Source of the DNA: JALYTZ01 sp036559125
Lineage (GTDB): Bacteria; Vulcanimicrobiota; Vulcanimicrobiia; Vulcanimicrobiales; Vulcanimicrobiaceae
NCBI GenBank assembly: GCA_036559125.1
Contig: DATBTT010000031.1
Location: 1-64,000, forward strand
DNA length: 64,000 bases
Direction: 5' to 3'
The notes below the pieces were generated by a model. It was given only the letters and a program-made list of their open reading frames with translations, had not been told where the DNA came from and ran no database searches. Positions 25,769-33,980 of the stretch are shown here, piece after piece. The translations under genes and the position numbers were made by a program. Within the stretch, counting starts at the first letter, position 1, and the number at the start of each line of letters is the position of its first letter.

Positions 25769-27457
25769 ATGCCGGCAGTAAAAAAAGGAACGACAGCACG
25801 AGCGAGCCGGGCAAAAAAAGAGCCCGGCTCGCTCGAACGCTATCAGGGCAAACGCGAATTCGCGAAGACGCCGGAGCCGCGCGGCGCCAAGCAAAAACGC
25901 GGTGGCAAACGCTTGCGATTCGTCATTCAGAAACATCACGCGTCGCGCTTGCATTACGACTTCCGGCTTGAGGCCGACGGAGTGCTCAAATCCTGGGCCG
26001 TCCCGAAAGGGCCTTCGCGCGATCCCGCCGATAAACGCCTGGCGATGCACGTCGAGGACCATCCGTTCGACTATCGCACCTTCGAGGGCATCATTCCGAA
26101 GAACAATTATGGCGCGGGCGAAGTCATCGTATGGGACGAGGGAACCTACGCGTTAGTCGAGGGCACGGATCCCGCCGCCGAAATCGGAAACGGCAAAATC
26201 AAGTTTGTATTGGACGGAAAGAAGTTGCACGGGGAATGGACGCTCGTGCGCATCAAGAATCGTGGATCCGAGAGCGGCGATCCCTGGCTGCTCATCAAGG
26301 ATCACGACGAATACGTCGACACTTCGTACGAGATTGCGAAAGACGACACATCGGCTAAAAGCGGCAAGACGCTCGAAGAAATTGCCTCCGACCCGCGCGC
26401 GCCGCACTGGGCATCGAATCGCAACGTGCGCGCGGCGCAGGCGAAGCCGGCGCTAAAATCCCGCGCGAAACGCGATCCCGTCCCGGCCATCAAAGAACCG
26501 ATGCTGGCCACGCTGGTCGACGCGCCGTTCGACAACGACGACTGGCTCTTCGAAATCAAGTGGGATGGCTATCGCGCGATTTGCACGGTCGACGAGAAGC
26601 GCAACGTCACGCTCGTTTCGCGCAACGGTTTGGATTTTTTGCCGCAGTTTCCCGAACTTTCAGAACTCGCATCGGCGTTTTCGACCTTGCCGATCGTCGT
26701 CGACGGCGAGATCGTCAGCCTGGACGAAAAAGGGCGCTCGTCTTTTCAGCGCCTGCAAGGAAGTTTCAATCGCAAGCGTCCGAGCGCGCGGAGTCCCGAA
26801 GCCAAGAAATACCCGCTGACGTTCGTCGCGTTCGATCTGCTCTACGCCGACGGCAAAGATTTGCGAAAGACCCCGCTCGAGGAACGCAAGCAGCGTCTTC
26901 AATCGGTCATTACGGACGACGGGTTGGTGATGTATTCCAAGCACGTCGCAGCCAAAGGCGAAGCGCTCTACGAACAGGCGCAAAAGCAACAACTCGAGGG
27001 CGTCATCGGCAAGCGCCGGCAATCGCTCTATCAGGAGCGACGCAGTCGGGACTGGGTCAAGATCAAGGCGCAGCTCATGCAAGAGGCGGTCGTCGGCGGA
27101 TTCACCGAGCCGCGCGGGAGCCGAAAAGGCTTCGGCGCGCTGTTGCTGGGCTTGTACGACGAACGCGGTAAACTGCACTACGTTGGCCACGTGGGTACGG
27201 GATTCGACACGAAAACGCTGGCGAAAATGACGGCCCAGCTCGAGAGCATCGAACAAAAGAAGTCGCCGTTCGTCAACGACGTCGACTCGAACACGCCGGC
27301 GCATTGGGTCAAACCGGCGTTCGTAGCCGAAGTGCGTTTCGCCGAATGGACGCGCGACGGCTACATGCGCCAGCCCGCGTTTTTGGGGTTGCGGCTCGAC
27401 AAAGATCCCAAAGAGTGCCGGCGCGAACGGCCCGTCGATGCGGACGACGTCGCGTAG
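25769..27457 (+). CDS. ligD: LigD-type ATP-dependent DNA ligase with N-terminal 3'-phosphoesterase
   Basis: 562-aa NHEJ protein. Residues about 40-195 form the phosphoesterase domain (HHASRLHYDFRLEADGVLKS, HVEDHPFDYRTFEG) that trims 3' ends. Residues about 235-545 form the ligase: the nucleotidyl lysine is in EIKWDGYRAI, and the OB part has GFGALLLGLYDERGKLHYVGHV. The polymerase domain normally fused in LigD is a separate protein 0 nt downstream. The N-terminus is Lys-rich and disordered. Confidence 0.93.
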   Translation: MPAVKKGTTARASRAKKEPGSLERYQGKREFAKTPEPRGAKQKRGGKRLRFVIQKHHASRLHYDFRLEADGVLKSWAVPKGPSRDPADKRLAMHVEDHPFDYRTFEGIIPKNNYGAGEVIVWDEGTYALVEGTDPAAEIGNGKIKFVLDGKKLHGEWTLVRIKNRGSESGDPWLLIKDHDEYVDTSYEIAKDDTSAKSGKTLEEIASDPRAPHWASNRNVRAAQAKPALKSRAKRDPVPAIKEPMLATLVDAPFDNDDWLFEIKWDGYRAICTVDEKRNVTLVSRNGLDFLPQFPELSELASAFSTLPIVVDGEIVSLDEKGRSSFQRLQGSFNRKRPSARSPEAKKYPLTFVAFDLLYADGKDLRKTPLEERKQRLQSVITDDGLVMYSKHVAAKGEALYEQAQKQQLEGVIGKRRQSLYQERRSRDWVKIKAQLMQEAVVGGFTEPRGSRKGFGALLLGLYDERGKLHYVGHVGTGFDTKTLAKMTAQLESIEQKKSPFVNDVDSNTPAHWVKPAFVAEVRFAEWTRDGYMRQPAFLGLRLDKDPKECRRERPVDADDVA

Positions 27458-28416
27458 TGGCCGTTTCCAAGAAAACCACCGCCCGCGTGGGTTCGCGCGA
27501 TCTGCAACTCTCGAATCTCGACAAAGTGTTGTGGCCGCGCGACGGATATACGAAAGGCGACCTCATCGCGTACTACCGGCACGTGGCGCCGTTGCTCGTT
27601 CCGCATCTCGAAGATCGTCCGTTGACGCTGCAGCGCTATCCCAACGGGATCGACGCGGCGTCGTTTTTTGAAAAACAGGCGCCGCGCGGGACGCCGCCGT
27701 GGGTGAAGACGGTCACGCTGGATTCATCGAGCGAGCGGCGCAGCGAGATTTCGTACATCGTGTGCAACGACGAAGCCACGCTGGTTTTTTGCGCGAACCT
27801 CGCGTCGATCGTGCTACACACGTGGACGTCGCGCGTCGACACGCTCGACGAACCCGATTACGTGCTCTTCGACCTCGATCCGTGGGAGGGGTGCACGCTC
27901 AAGACGATGGCGACGGTAGCGGTCAAGCTGCGCGAATTACTCGACCGCATCGGCCTCGCGCCGTTGGTGAAAACCTCGGGCAGCAGCGGCCTGCACGTCG
28001 TCATTGCATTGCGCCCGCAATACGACTACGAGCCCATCAAAGTCTTCGCCGAAGTGATCGCGCGGCGTCTCGCGAGCGAAAACGCCAGTCTTACGACGCT
28101 CGAGCGCATGACTGCCAAGCGTCCGCGCGGCACGGTCTATCTCGATTACGTGCAAGTGGGCCGCGGCAAGACCCTGGTTCCGCCCTACGTCGTGCGGGCG
28201 CGCGACGGTGCCCCGGTTTCCATGCCTCTCCAATGGGACGAAGTGGAGGCTCTCAGCCGCAAGCGCTCGGGTGCTCCCGAAGACGCCTCGGCGCCGTGGA
28301 CCATTCAAACCGCGCCCAAGCGCTTAGCGAAGCTCGGCGACCTCTGGGCCGGCAGCCACTGGAAACCCGCCAAACTAGAAACCGCCATAGCCAAAGCCCA
28401 AAAACTCTGGCGCTAA
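27457..28416 (+). CDS. LigD-type primase-polymerase (Pol domain)
   Basis: 319-aa stand-alone archaeo-eukaryotic primase fold used for fill-in and ribonucleotide addition in NHEJ. Signs: LSNLDKVLWPRDGYTKGDLI, the acidic catalytic pair in VLFDLDPWEG, and KTSGSSGLHVVIAL. The GTG start at 27457 shares one base with the ligase stop. Together with the upstream ligase it makes up a LigD split in two. Confidence 0.92.
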   Translation: MAVSKKTTARVGSRDLQLSNLDKVLWPRDGYTKGDLIAYYRHVAPLLVPHLEDRPLTLQRYPNGIDAASFFEKQAPRGTPPWVKTVTLDSSSERRSEISYIVCNDEATLVFCANLASIVLHTWTSRVDTLDEPDYVLFDLDPWEGCTLKTMATVAVKLRELLDRIGLAPLVKTSGSSGLHVVIALRPQYDYEPIKVFAEVIARRLASENASLTTLERMTAKRPRGTVYLDYVQVGRGKTLVPPYVVRARDGAPVSMPLQWDEVEALSRKRSGAPEDASAPWTIQTAPKRLAKLGDLWAGSHWKPAKLETAIAKAQKLWR

Positions 28417-28471
28417 CGGCCCCCGTCGAAGGGCGAACGAGCCCAGGCTCGCATGGAATGGGACGCCCGGG

Positions 28472-28477
28472 TATAAT
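28472..28477 (+). promoter_or_regulatory. -10 box for ku
   Basis: Perfect TATAAT in the 101-nt gap before ku. No convincing -35 is seen. A short inverted repeat CGAGC/GCTCG (28438-28451) lies just upstream. ku also has a good ribosome-binding site (GGAGGA), so it can be made separately from ligD. Confidence 0.5.
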
Positions 28478-28517
28478 GATGCTCGGCTCGCCCGATTAAA
28501 CCGGAGGAATACCACAC

Positions 28518-29363
28518 ATGGCGCACGCGATCTGGTCCGGCTCGATCAACTTCGGCCTGGTAAACATCCCCATCAAAGTGTTCACGGCCGTTCGGGCCAA
28601 CGATCTTTCGTTCAACATGCTGCATGCCAAGGACGAGGGGCGCATCAAGTACGAGCGCGTCTGCTCGGTTGACGGTAAGCCCGTGCCGTGGGACGAGATC
28701 GTCAAGGGCTACGAGTACGAAAAGGGCGAGTACGTCCTCATCACCGACGAAGACTTCGCTAAGGTTAATCCCGAGGCAACGCAGTCGGTGGACATTCTCG
28801 AGTTCGTCGAACTCGATCAAATCAATCCGATGTTTTTCGACAAACCGTACTACTTGGAGCCGACGAAACAAGGAAAGCATGCGTATGCGCTCCTTCGCGA
28901 AGCCTTGTCATCGAGCAAGCGCGTCGCCATCGCGCGCGTCGTGTTGCGCAGCAAGGAATACATCTGCGCCGTCAAGCCCAACGGAGACGCGCTCGTCATG
29001 GAGCTGATGCATTGGGCCGAAGAACTCGTTGACCAATCGACGCTGGAATTGCCCGAATCGGTGAAGTTACCCGAAGCCGAGATGAAGATGGCGAAGATGC
29101 TCATCGACTCGATGGCGGTCGAGACGTTCGAGCCGGAGAAGTTCACCAACAAGTACCACGACGAACTGCTCGCAATGATCGAAGCGCGCGCCGCCGGTAA
29201 AGAACTTCCCGCGGCGCCGAAGAAGGCACCGTCGCGCGGCAAAGTGGTCAATCTCATGGACGTGCTGCAACAATCGCTCGAACAGAGCAAGCAGGAGCGC
29301 ACCAAGCGCGTGACTGCCGCAAACAAAGCGCCGGCGAAGCGGCGCAAGAAAACGGCGGCCTAA
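28518..29363 (+). CDS. ku: Non-homologous end-joining protein Ku
   Basis: 281-aa bacterial Ku that binds DNA ends as a homodimer and recruits LigD. The start MAHAIWSGSINFGLVNIPIK and the beta-barrel core (FNMLHAKDEGRIKYERVCSV, DQINPMFFDKPYYLEPTKQG) are typical. The C-terminus is Lys/Arg/Ala-rich, as in DNA-binding tails. Downstream is a convergent MFS gene whose stop overlaps the ku stop. Confidence 0.95.
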   Translation: MAHAIWSGSINFGLVNIPIKVFTAVRANDLSFNMLHAKDEGRIKYERVCSVDGKPVPWDEIVKGYEYEKGEYVLITDEDFAKVNPEATQSVDILEFVELDQINPMFFDKPYYLEPTKQGKHAYALLREALSSSKRVAIARVVLRSKEYICAVKPNGDALVMELMHWAEELVDQSTLELPESVKLPEAEMKMAKMLIDSMAVETFEPEKFTNKYHDELLAMIEARAAGKELPAAPKKAPSRGKVVNLMDVLQQSLEQSKQERTKRVTAANKAPAKRRKKTAA

Positions 29364-30559
29364 ATTTCTGCGTCTGCGCCGCTCGCGGCCGCCGTCGCGA
29401 GCGCGCTGCGGTTTTCGGTGCGCGTGGCCGCCAACCCCATGACGAGCGAAACTGCAGCGAAGAACGTCGATGCGACGCCCGCATACGGCGAACCGAAGCG
29501 CGTGAGCACCGCGGTCGACGCGAGCGGAGAGACGATGCCCGAAAGGGAGTCGAGCGAGGACGAAACGCCCAGTACGCTTCCTTGACGGTCGTCCGATGCC
29601 GCGTTGCTGATCAGAGCGGTGATGCCCGTGTTCGCAAAGCCCATACCGACGGAAAACAGCGGCGCCATCACGGCGAGTAACACGAGGTCGTGCACGAACG
29701 GCACCATCGCGAATGCGGCAATGAGACACGCCAGGCCGATCGTGGACATTACCCGGTCTCCGGCCCGCTGCGCCACGCGATGGATGACGAACACGTTCAC
29801 GACCACGCCCAGCACCGAGACGATCGAAAAATAATAGTCGGTCTGCGCGAGCGAAAAATGCAATTGCTGTTTCAGGTAGAGCGCCATCACCGAAAACCAC
29901 GCATAGAGTCCAAGCGAAAGCGCGAGTTTTTGATAGAGGATGCGCGCGAGGGCGGGATTGGAAAGCGTCTTCCCGATATCGCGCAGGCCTGCAGCGCTTT
30001 CGACTTCTTGCTTCGAGCGCGATTCGGGCAGCAGCGCGATCGTCAGCACCAGGGTGAGAAACTGTAAGCCCGACGCGACCAGAAACGGCACCGCGAACCC
30101 GTATCGCGCGAACAGAAAGCCGCCCCCGAGCGGACCGAATACCATGCCCGCGCCAAACATCGCGCCGATTAGACCGAACGCGCGCGAGCGTTCCTTCGGC
30201 GCAACCAAATCGGCTACGTACGCTTGCGTGATACCGATATTTCCGCCCGAGATTCCCTCGACGACGCGAGCGATGAATACCCAGGTCAGATCAGGTGCGA
30301 AGGCGAGCATCGCCCAGCCGATGGTCGCGCCGACTTGGCTGATGATCAAGACGGCCTTGCGACCGATGCGATCCGAGACGTGACCCCACACCGGCCCAGC
30401 GATCAACTGACAGAACGAAAACGTCGAGAACAGAATGCCGACCGTGAACGCCGAGGCGTGAAAATGCGTGACGAAATACGGCAACATCGGAATCAGCATG
30501 CTGAATCCGACGATATCGATGAACGTGACTCCCAAAATCGGGAGCAGGCGACGTATCAT
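29360..30559 (-). CDS. MFS transporter
   Basis: 399-aa major facilitator with 12 predicted helices. Loop 2-3 carries GHVSDRIGRKAVLI, the MFS A-motif. N-terminus MIRRLLPILGVTFIDIVGFSML resembles TetA/DHA1-type drug transporters. I chose ATG at 30559, which overlaps the protease stop upstream (ATGA). Substrate unknown. Confidence 0.88.
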   Translation of the reverse strand: MIRRLLPILGVTFIDIVGFSMLIPMLPYFVTHFHASAFTVGILFSTFSFCQLIAGPVWGHVSDRIGRKAVLIISQVGATIGWAMLAFAPDLTWVFIARVVEGISGGNIGITQAYVADLVAPKERSRAFGLIGAMFGAGMVFGPLGGGFLFARYGFAVPFLVASGLQFLTLVLTIALLPESRSKQEVESAAGLRDIGKTLSNPALARILYQKLALSLGLYAWFSVMALYLKQQLHFSLAQTDYYFSIVSVLGVVVNVFVIHRVAQRAGDRVMSTIGLACLIAAFAMVPFVHDLVLLAVMAPLFSVGMGFANTGITALISNAASDDRQGSVLGVSSSLDSLSGIVSPLASTAVLTRFGSPYAGVASTFFAAVSLVMGLAATRTENRSALATAAASGADAEI

Positions 30560-31500
30560 GTAGCCTCGATCGGTAACACTAGCGTCTCGATTCGCTCGCT
30601 CTTGCGAACCACGCCCAGTTTGTAGGGGCGTTGGAGATCGATCAACGTCAGCCGACGGTGCAGATCGTCGATGCCTCGCAACGCTCGCTCTTCGAATTGC
30701 ACGATGACGTCGCCTTCGCGTAGGCCGGCGGTCTGTGCGGGGCTGCCGGGCTCTACCGAAATCACCAACAAGCCGTCGCGAATTTCCAGACCGTGCCGGC
30801 GCGCGAGGTGCGGCGGCAGCTCGATATCTTGCCCGGCAATGCCTAAGTAGCCGCGCCGAACGCGGCCGTCGCGCATGAGCACGCCGGCAATGAATTGCGC
30901 GGTATTGATGGCAATCGCAAAACAAATTCCTTGCCCTGCGAATACGGCCGTGTTGACGCCGACGACCGCGCCGTCGGCGCCGACCAGAGGACCACCGGAA
31001 TTGCCCGGGTTGAGCGCTGCGTCGGTTTGCACGATGTTGTCCATCAAGCGCCCCGACTGCGAACGCAGCGTACGCCCGAGTGCGCTCACGACACCGGCCG
31101 TCACCGTATATTGCAACCCGTACGGGTTGCCGACCGCAATGACGAGTTGTCCTGGACGCAACGTAGCCGAGTCGCCCAATTTGGCAGGCACGAGATCGGG
31201 CGCGTCGATGCGCACGATGGCGATATCCGTATGCGGATCTTCGCCGACGAGGCGCGCGGGGAGTTCGCGACCATCGAGCAGCGAGACCGTGATGCGCTCG
31301 GCGCCGGTAACGACGTGACTGTTGGTGAGCACGAACCCGTCGGGGGTAAAGACGAAGCCCGATCCGTTTCCGCCGTGGCGGCCCGTGCGAACCTCGATGT
31401 TCACGACGGAGGGACTGACGGTTTGTGCCGCATGGGTAACGGCTTCCGAATAGGCGTCGAGCGGCGTGGTATCGGAGAGAAGTCGCAGAGGAACTGACAT
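30556..31500 (-). CDS. HtrA/DegP-type serine protease with PDZ domain, no signal peptide
   Basis: 314-aa trypsin-like protease. Catalytic triad: His in LTNSHVV, Asp in DPHTDIAIVRID, Ser in NPGNSGGPL. One PDZ domain follows (LLVISVEPGSPAQTAGLREGDVIVQ). The N-terminus (MSVPLRLLSDTTPL) has neither signal peptide nor membrane anchor, unlike DegP/DegQ/HtrA, so it should be cytoplasmic unless the real start is elsewhere. Stop-start overlap with the MFS gene suggests a coupled pair. Confidence 0.9.
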   Translation of the reverse strand: MSVPLRLLSDTTPLDAYSEAVTHAAQTVSPSVVNIEVRTGRHGGNGSGFVFTPDGFVLTNSHVVTGAERITVSLLDGRELPARLVGEDPHTDIAIVRIDAPDLVPAKLGDSATLRPGQLVIAVGNPYGLQYTVTAGVVSALGRTLRSQSGRLMDNIVQTDAALNPGNSGGPLVGADGAVVGVNTAVFAGQGICFAIAINTAQFIAGVLMRDGRVRRGYLGIAGQDIELPPHLARRHGLEIRDGLLVISVEPGSPAQTAGLREGDVIVQFEERALRGIDDLHRRLTLIDLQRPYKLGVVRKSERIETLVLPIEAT

Positions 31501-31589
31501 AGGTGCGCCCCAGAAACCGCGCCGCGGGCACCGGGTTGCGACGGCCCGGGAGGGCTCCTGGCCGCAGAGGCGAACCGGCCTCGGTCCGT

Positions 31590-31673
31590 GCCCAGATGGC
31601 GGAATTGGTAGACGCGCTGGTTTCAGGTATCAGTGGCCGCAAGGCCGTGGGGGTTCGAGTCCCTTTCTGGGCA
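31590..31673 (+). tRNA. tRNA-Leu (anticodon CAG)
   Basis: 84-nt class II tRNA. Acceptor GCCCAGA (31590-31596) pairs with TCTGGGC (31666-31672), discriminator A at 31673, CCA not encoded. The D loop has GGAATTGGTAGACGC, the anticodon loop is TTCAGGT with CAG at 31624-31626, there is a long variable arm (TGGCCGCAAGGCCGT), and the T loop has GGTTCGAGTCC. Confidence 0.96.
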
Positions 31674-31687
31674 GTAGATTTATAGAT

Positions 31688-32266
31688 TTATTTCAACGAG
31701 TCTGCGTTTCTAGGTGCACGGCGCGCTAATCGTACCCGTCGCTCAAACTCAGTGAATTTAGCGAGACCATCTTCGCGCTTAGACCAAGAACGCAGCAGAT
31801 CCGTATCGATCGTGTCCATGTTCGCTGCGGCGACGGCGACGGCAGCGTTGAGCGCGGTGAAGTCGTTCCAGTGGTAGAAATGCGCGAGGCGGTCGCGCAC
31901 GCAATCCATAGGCGAAAGAATTCGCAAGTTCATGTCAGCGTTCGTAAGGATTGCGGTCTCACGCACGTAGTCGCCGCCGACGGCAAGCGGGCCACGTGGG
32001 AAGTCGATCGTGAAGCTGGTGTCGGGATGCACGAAGATGCGCGATTTTCCGTCGCGTTTGAAACCGATGGGAAGAAGCGCGCCGCCGACGTCCTCGAGCG
32101 GTTCATCGCCCTGAAGGACGAAGTCCGCGTCGTGCGAGGTATAGGCGTGCGGGGCATAAACGGTGGCTGCGCTGCCGCCGGTAAGGACGGCGGTGATGCC
32201 GTGCGCTTCAAGCGCTTGCGACGCGGCGAAGCATATATCGGCGAGCGTGCTTTCGGGCGTAATCAC
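31688..32266 (-). CDS. Nucleotidyltransferase-fold protein (MNT/AbiEii-like)
   Basis: 192-aa protein with the polymerase-beta-like nucleotidyltransferase signature: GGSAATVYAPHAYTSHDADFVL gives GS and D-x-D at residues about 30-50. The rest is helical (RILSPMDCVRDRLAHFYHWND). Such proteins occur as minimal nucleotidyltransferase toxins or antitoxins next to HTH or HEPN partners. Its start overlaps the upstream HTH gene (ATGA) and its stop is 14 nt from the tRNA-Leu, a common integration site. Specific activity unknown. Confidence 0.72.
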   Translation of the reverse strand: MITPESTLADICFAASQALEAHGITAVLTGGSAATVYAPHAYTSHDADFVLQGDEPLEDVGGALLPIGFKRDGKSRIFVHPDTSFTIDFPRGPLAVGGDYVRETAILTNADMNLRILSPMDCVRDRLAHFYHWNDFTALNAAVAVAAANMDTIDTDLLRSWSKREDGLAKFTEFERRVRLARRAPRNADSLK

Positions 32267-32631
32267 AGCGGCTTTCCTCGCCGGCGGGGCCGCGTTCGCC
32301 GCGATTCCTTGACGATTTGATATTGGCCGTAGCCCTCCGCGAGGCGCAACAAGAGCGCCCGTAGCTCGCGAAAGGCGGGATAGCCTGGATTGAGTGTGAC
32401 GGTCCGTACCGCGAGCCGGCGGGTTGCGACCAGGCCCTCGTCCTCAAGCCTATCGAGCGTGCGCTGGACGGCAGGGATAGTGGACCTGAGGAAGCGGCTG
32501 ATCTCCGCAGGGTAGGTCTGCTCAAGAACGGCTATCAGGATTAAAAGAGCGGTCCGCATCCGAGTTCCAAATAGGGGCGGGGCGGGCAGCCGCCACGATT
32601 CCTCCTGGTAGAATGGTATACCGGACGACAT
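32263..32631 (-). CDS. Winged-helix DNA-binding protein
   Basis: 122-aa protein with a winged helix-turn-helix: ALLILIAVLEQTYPAEISRFLRSTIPAVQRTLDRLEDEGLVATRR. The C-terminus is basic. It is probably the regulator/partner of the nucleotidyltransferase encoded 4 nt overlapping downstream. Start uncertain: ATG at 32631 gives the full ORF; a second ATG about 24 codons later (MRTALLIL) fits the domain better. Confidence 0.68.
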   Translation of the reverse strand: MSSGIPFYQEESWRLPAPPLFGTRMRTALLILIAVLEQTYPAEISRFLRSTIPAVQRTLDRLEDEGLVATRRLAVRTVTLNPGYPAFRELRALLLRLAEGYGQYQIVKESRRTRPRRRGKPL

Positions 32632-32690
32632 ACTTTACTATACCTCTCGGAATACTATACTATCCCGACCGATATACTGCAAGTCACTCG
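32632..32690 (-). promoter_or_regulatory. A/T-rich promoter/operator region of the HTH-nucleotidyltransferase pair
   Basis: Direct repeats of ACTATAC at 32637-32643 and 32654-32660 (17 bp apart, + strand) plus a variant near 32672 sit just ahead of the HTH start, beside the palindrome GGTATACC at 32616-32623. Such repeated half-sites suggest self-regulation by the HTH protein. The region is strikingly A/T-rich for this genome. Confidence 0.45.
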
Positions 32691-32767
32691 TTACCGGTTA
32701 TGATGATCGGCTTCTCGTCACAGATGCTACAACCAGAAGCGCAATCGCAGGCATCGAGACGCGAGGA

Positions 32768-32796
32768 TTGACATGGCGTAAATATAGCTGTACGAT
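32768..32796 (+). promoter_or_regulatory. Sigma-70-like promoter of the ArsR-family gene
   Basis: TTGACA at 32768-32773, 17-nt spacer, TACGAT at 32791-32796. The predicted transcript start is about 32803, some five nucleotides ahead of the ATG at 32808. Confidence 0.65.
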
Positions 32797-32798
32797 TA

Positions 32799-32816
32799 TA
32801 TAACCAAATGGTTATA
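32799..32816 (+). promoter_or_regulatory. Palindromic operator over the ArsR start codon
   Basis: TATAACCA-AA-TGGTTATA is a perfect inverted repeat with 8-bp arms. It covers the predicted transcription start and the ATG at 32808-32810. It is a strong candidate site for autorepression by the ArsR-type product. Confidence 0.7.
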
Positions 32817-33143
32817 AATATCGACTCCGTCTTCGCCGCCCTCGCGGATCCCACGCGCCGCCGCATCGTCGAGCGTTTGGCCCGCAAACCGCTCACCATC
32901 GGCGAGATTGCCTCGGAATTTCCGATCTCGCAGCCAGCGATCTCCAAGCACGTTCGTGTGCTTGAAGAAGCAGGCTTGCTCCAGCGCACCATCGAGGGAC
33001 GCGTACATTACTGCACCATCTCACCGCAAACTATGCAAGAAGTTTCGGCGTGGATTGACCGGCAGCGCCGCTACTGGAACGGCGCTCTCGACCGTCTCGA
33101 ACAACTTCTTGACAAAGCATCAGACGAAAAGAGGAAATCGTGA
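32808..33143 (+). CDS. ArsR-family transcriptional regulator
   Basis: 111-aa winged-helix repressor. The family start FAALADPTRRRIVERLARKPLTIGEIA and the recognition helix SQPAISKHVRVLEEAGLLQR are typical. No metal-binding ELCVCDL motif is present, so it belongs to the type paired with SRPBCC/AHSA1 proteins rather than metal sensors. The start codon is inside its own operator. It overlaps the next gene by 4 nt (GTGA). Confidence 0.9.
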   Translation: MVINIDSVFAALADPTRRRIVERLARKPLTIGEIASEFPISQPAISKHVRVLEEAGLLQRTIEGRVHYCTISPQTMQEVSAWIDRQRRYWNGALDRLEQLLDKASDEKRKS

Positions 33144-33586
33144 ATCAAACCACGCTTCCGGCGGTGTACATCCGCCGCCGCTTCGACGCACCTGCACCGC
33201 GCGTCTATGACGCCTTTGCTAACATCGACACCTTTGCCGAACTCATGCGGCCCGAGGACGTCAAACTCGTGGAAGCTACCGGCGACGTCCGCGATGGCGG
33301 CGAGTACAAGATCGTCTTTCGTATGGCCGACGACGATTTGTGGACGCTGCACGGAACGTATCGCGAGGTTGCGCCCCCGAACCGCCTCGCACTTTCGTGG
33401 ATTTGGATCGAGGATGATCCGAAAGACGAACAGCACACGGTACTCACGCTCGAGTTCGCACCCGACGGCGACGGTACCGAACTAACGCTACGCCACGAGC
33501 TGTTCGTGCGGGAAGAATCCCGCGCTTCGCACGAGCGCGGCTGGGGCGAGTGCATGGACAAACTCGCCGCCCAACTCTCGCGCTAA
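33140..33586 (+). CDS. SRPBCC/AHSA1-domain protein
   Basis: 148-aa START-like domain (VYIRRRFDAPAPRVYDAFAN ... LTLRHELFVREESRASHERGW), related to the Aha1 C-terminal domain. These hydrophobic-ligand proteins are often co-encoded with an ArsR regulator, as here. GTG start at 33140. Ligand unknown. Confidence 0.9.
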   Translation: MNQTTLPAVYIRRRFDAPAPRVYDAFANIDTFAELMRPEDVKLVEATGDVRDGGEYKIVFRMADDDLWTLHGTYREVAPPNRLALSWIWIEDDPKDEQHTVLTLEFAPDGDGTELTLRHELFVREESRASHERGWGECMDKLAAQLSR

Positions 33587-33942
33587 CAGTACGTTTGCAG
33601 CCGGCTGCGGCGCGCAACATACGCCGCCGCAGCAGGCACACCGCGCGCACGCGCCTTTGTGAAGAATGGGATGGACGCAAGCAGATAGTCAATCCTCTCG
33701 CAGATAAATGGCAAATCGTCGATCAGACGCGCACGCAACTGTGGCCACATATCTAGAATGCGCTCGAGCATCGCATGCGCGGCCGTAAGGACAATTCGCG
33801 GCGACAAATCCGCGCGTTTCGAGAACCGATCGAACGTGTCGTCATCGATCATCGAAAACGCCTTCACTTCGCCTAGGTTTAGGGCTAACTCGTTACGGCC
33901 AGATATCGCGTATGCGCTCGTACAAAGGTAGTCATACGCCGG
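33583..33942 (-). pseudogene. HipA-like kinase remnant (C-terminal part)
   Basis: About 119 codons in one frame resemble the C-terminal end of HipA-type toxin kinases: PAYDYLCTSAYAISGRNELALNLGE and the helical DLSPRIVLTAAHAMLERILD. The nucleotide-binding core is absent, and no start lies near the break, so this looks like a truncated relic. It overlaps the SRPBCC stop by 4 nt on the opposite strand. The HipA assignment is from motif likeness, not alignment. Confidence 0.5.
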
Positions 33943-33980
33943 CCGGGCTGAGCTTTTAGCACCGGCAAGGCTTGATCGTC

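Noticed and set aside
30560..31642. An upstream extension of the MFS frame on the minus strand
   Set aside because: It lies antisense-frame to the HtrA protease, is Arg-rich and low in hydrophobics, and the ATGA overlap gives a clear real start at 30559.
31590..33600. Integrated element with attachment sites at tRNA-Leu
   Set aside because: No integrase gene and no second copy of the tRNA 3' end were found in the window, so element borders cannot be shown.
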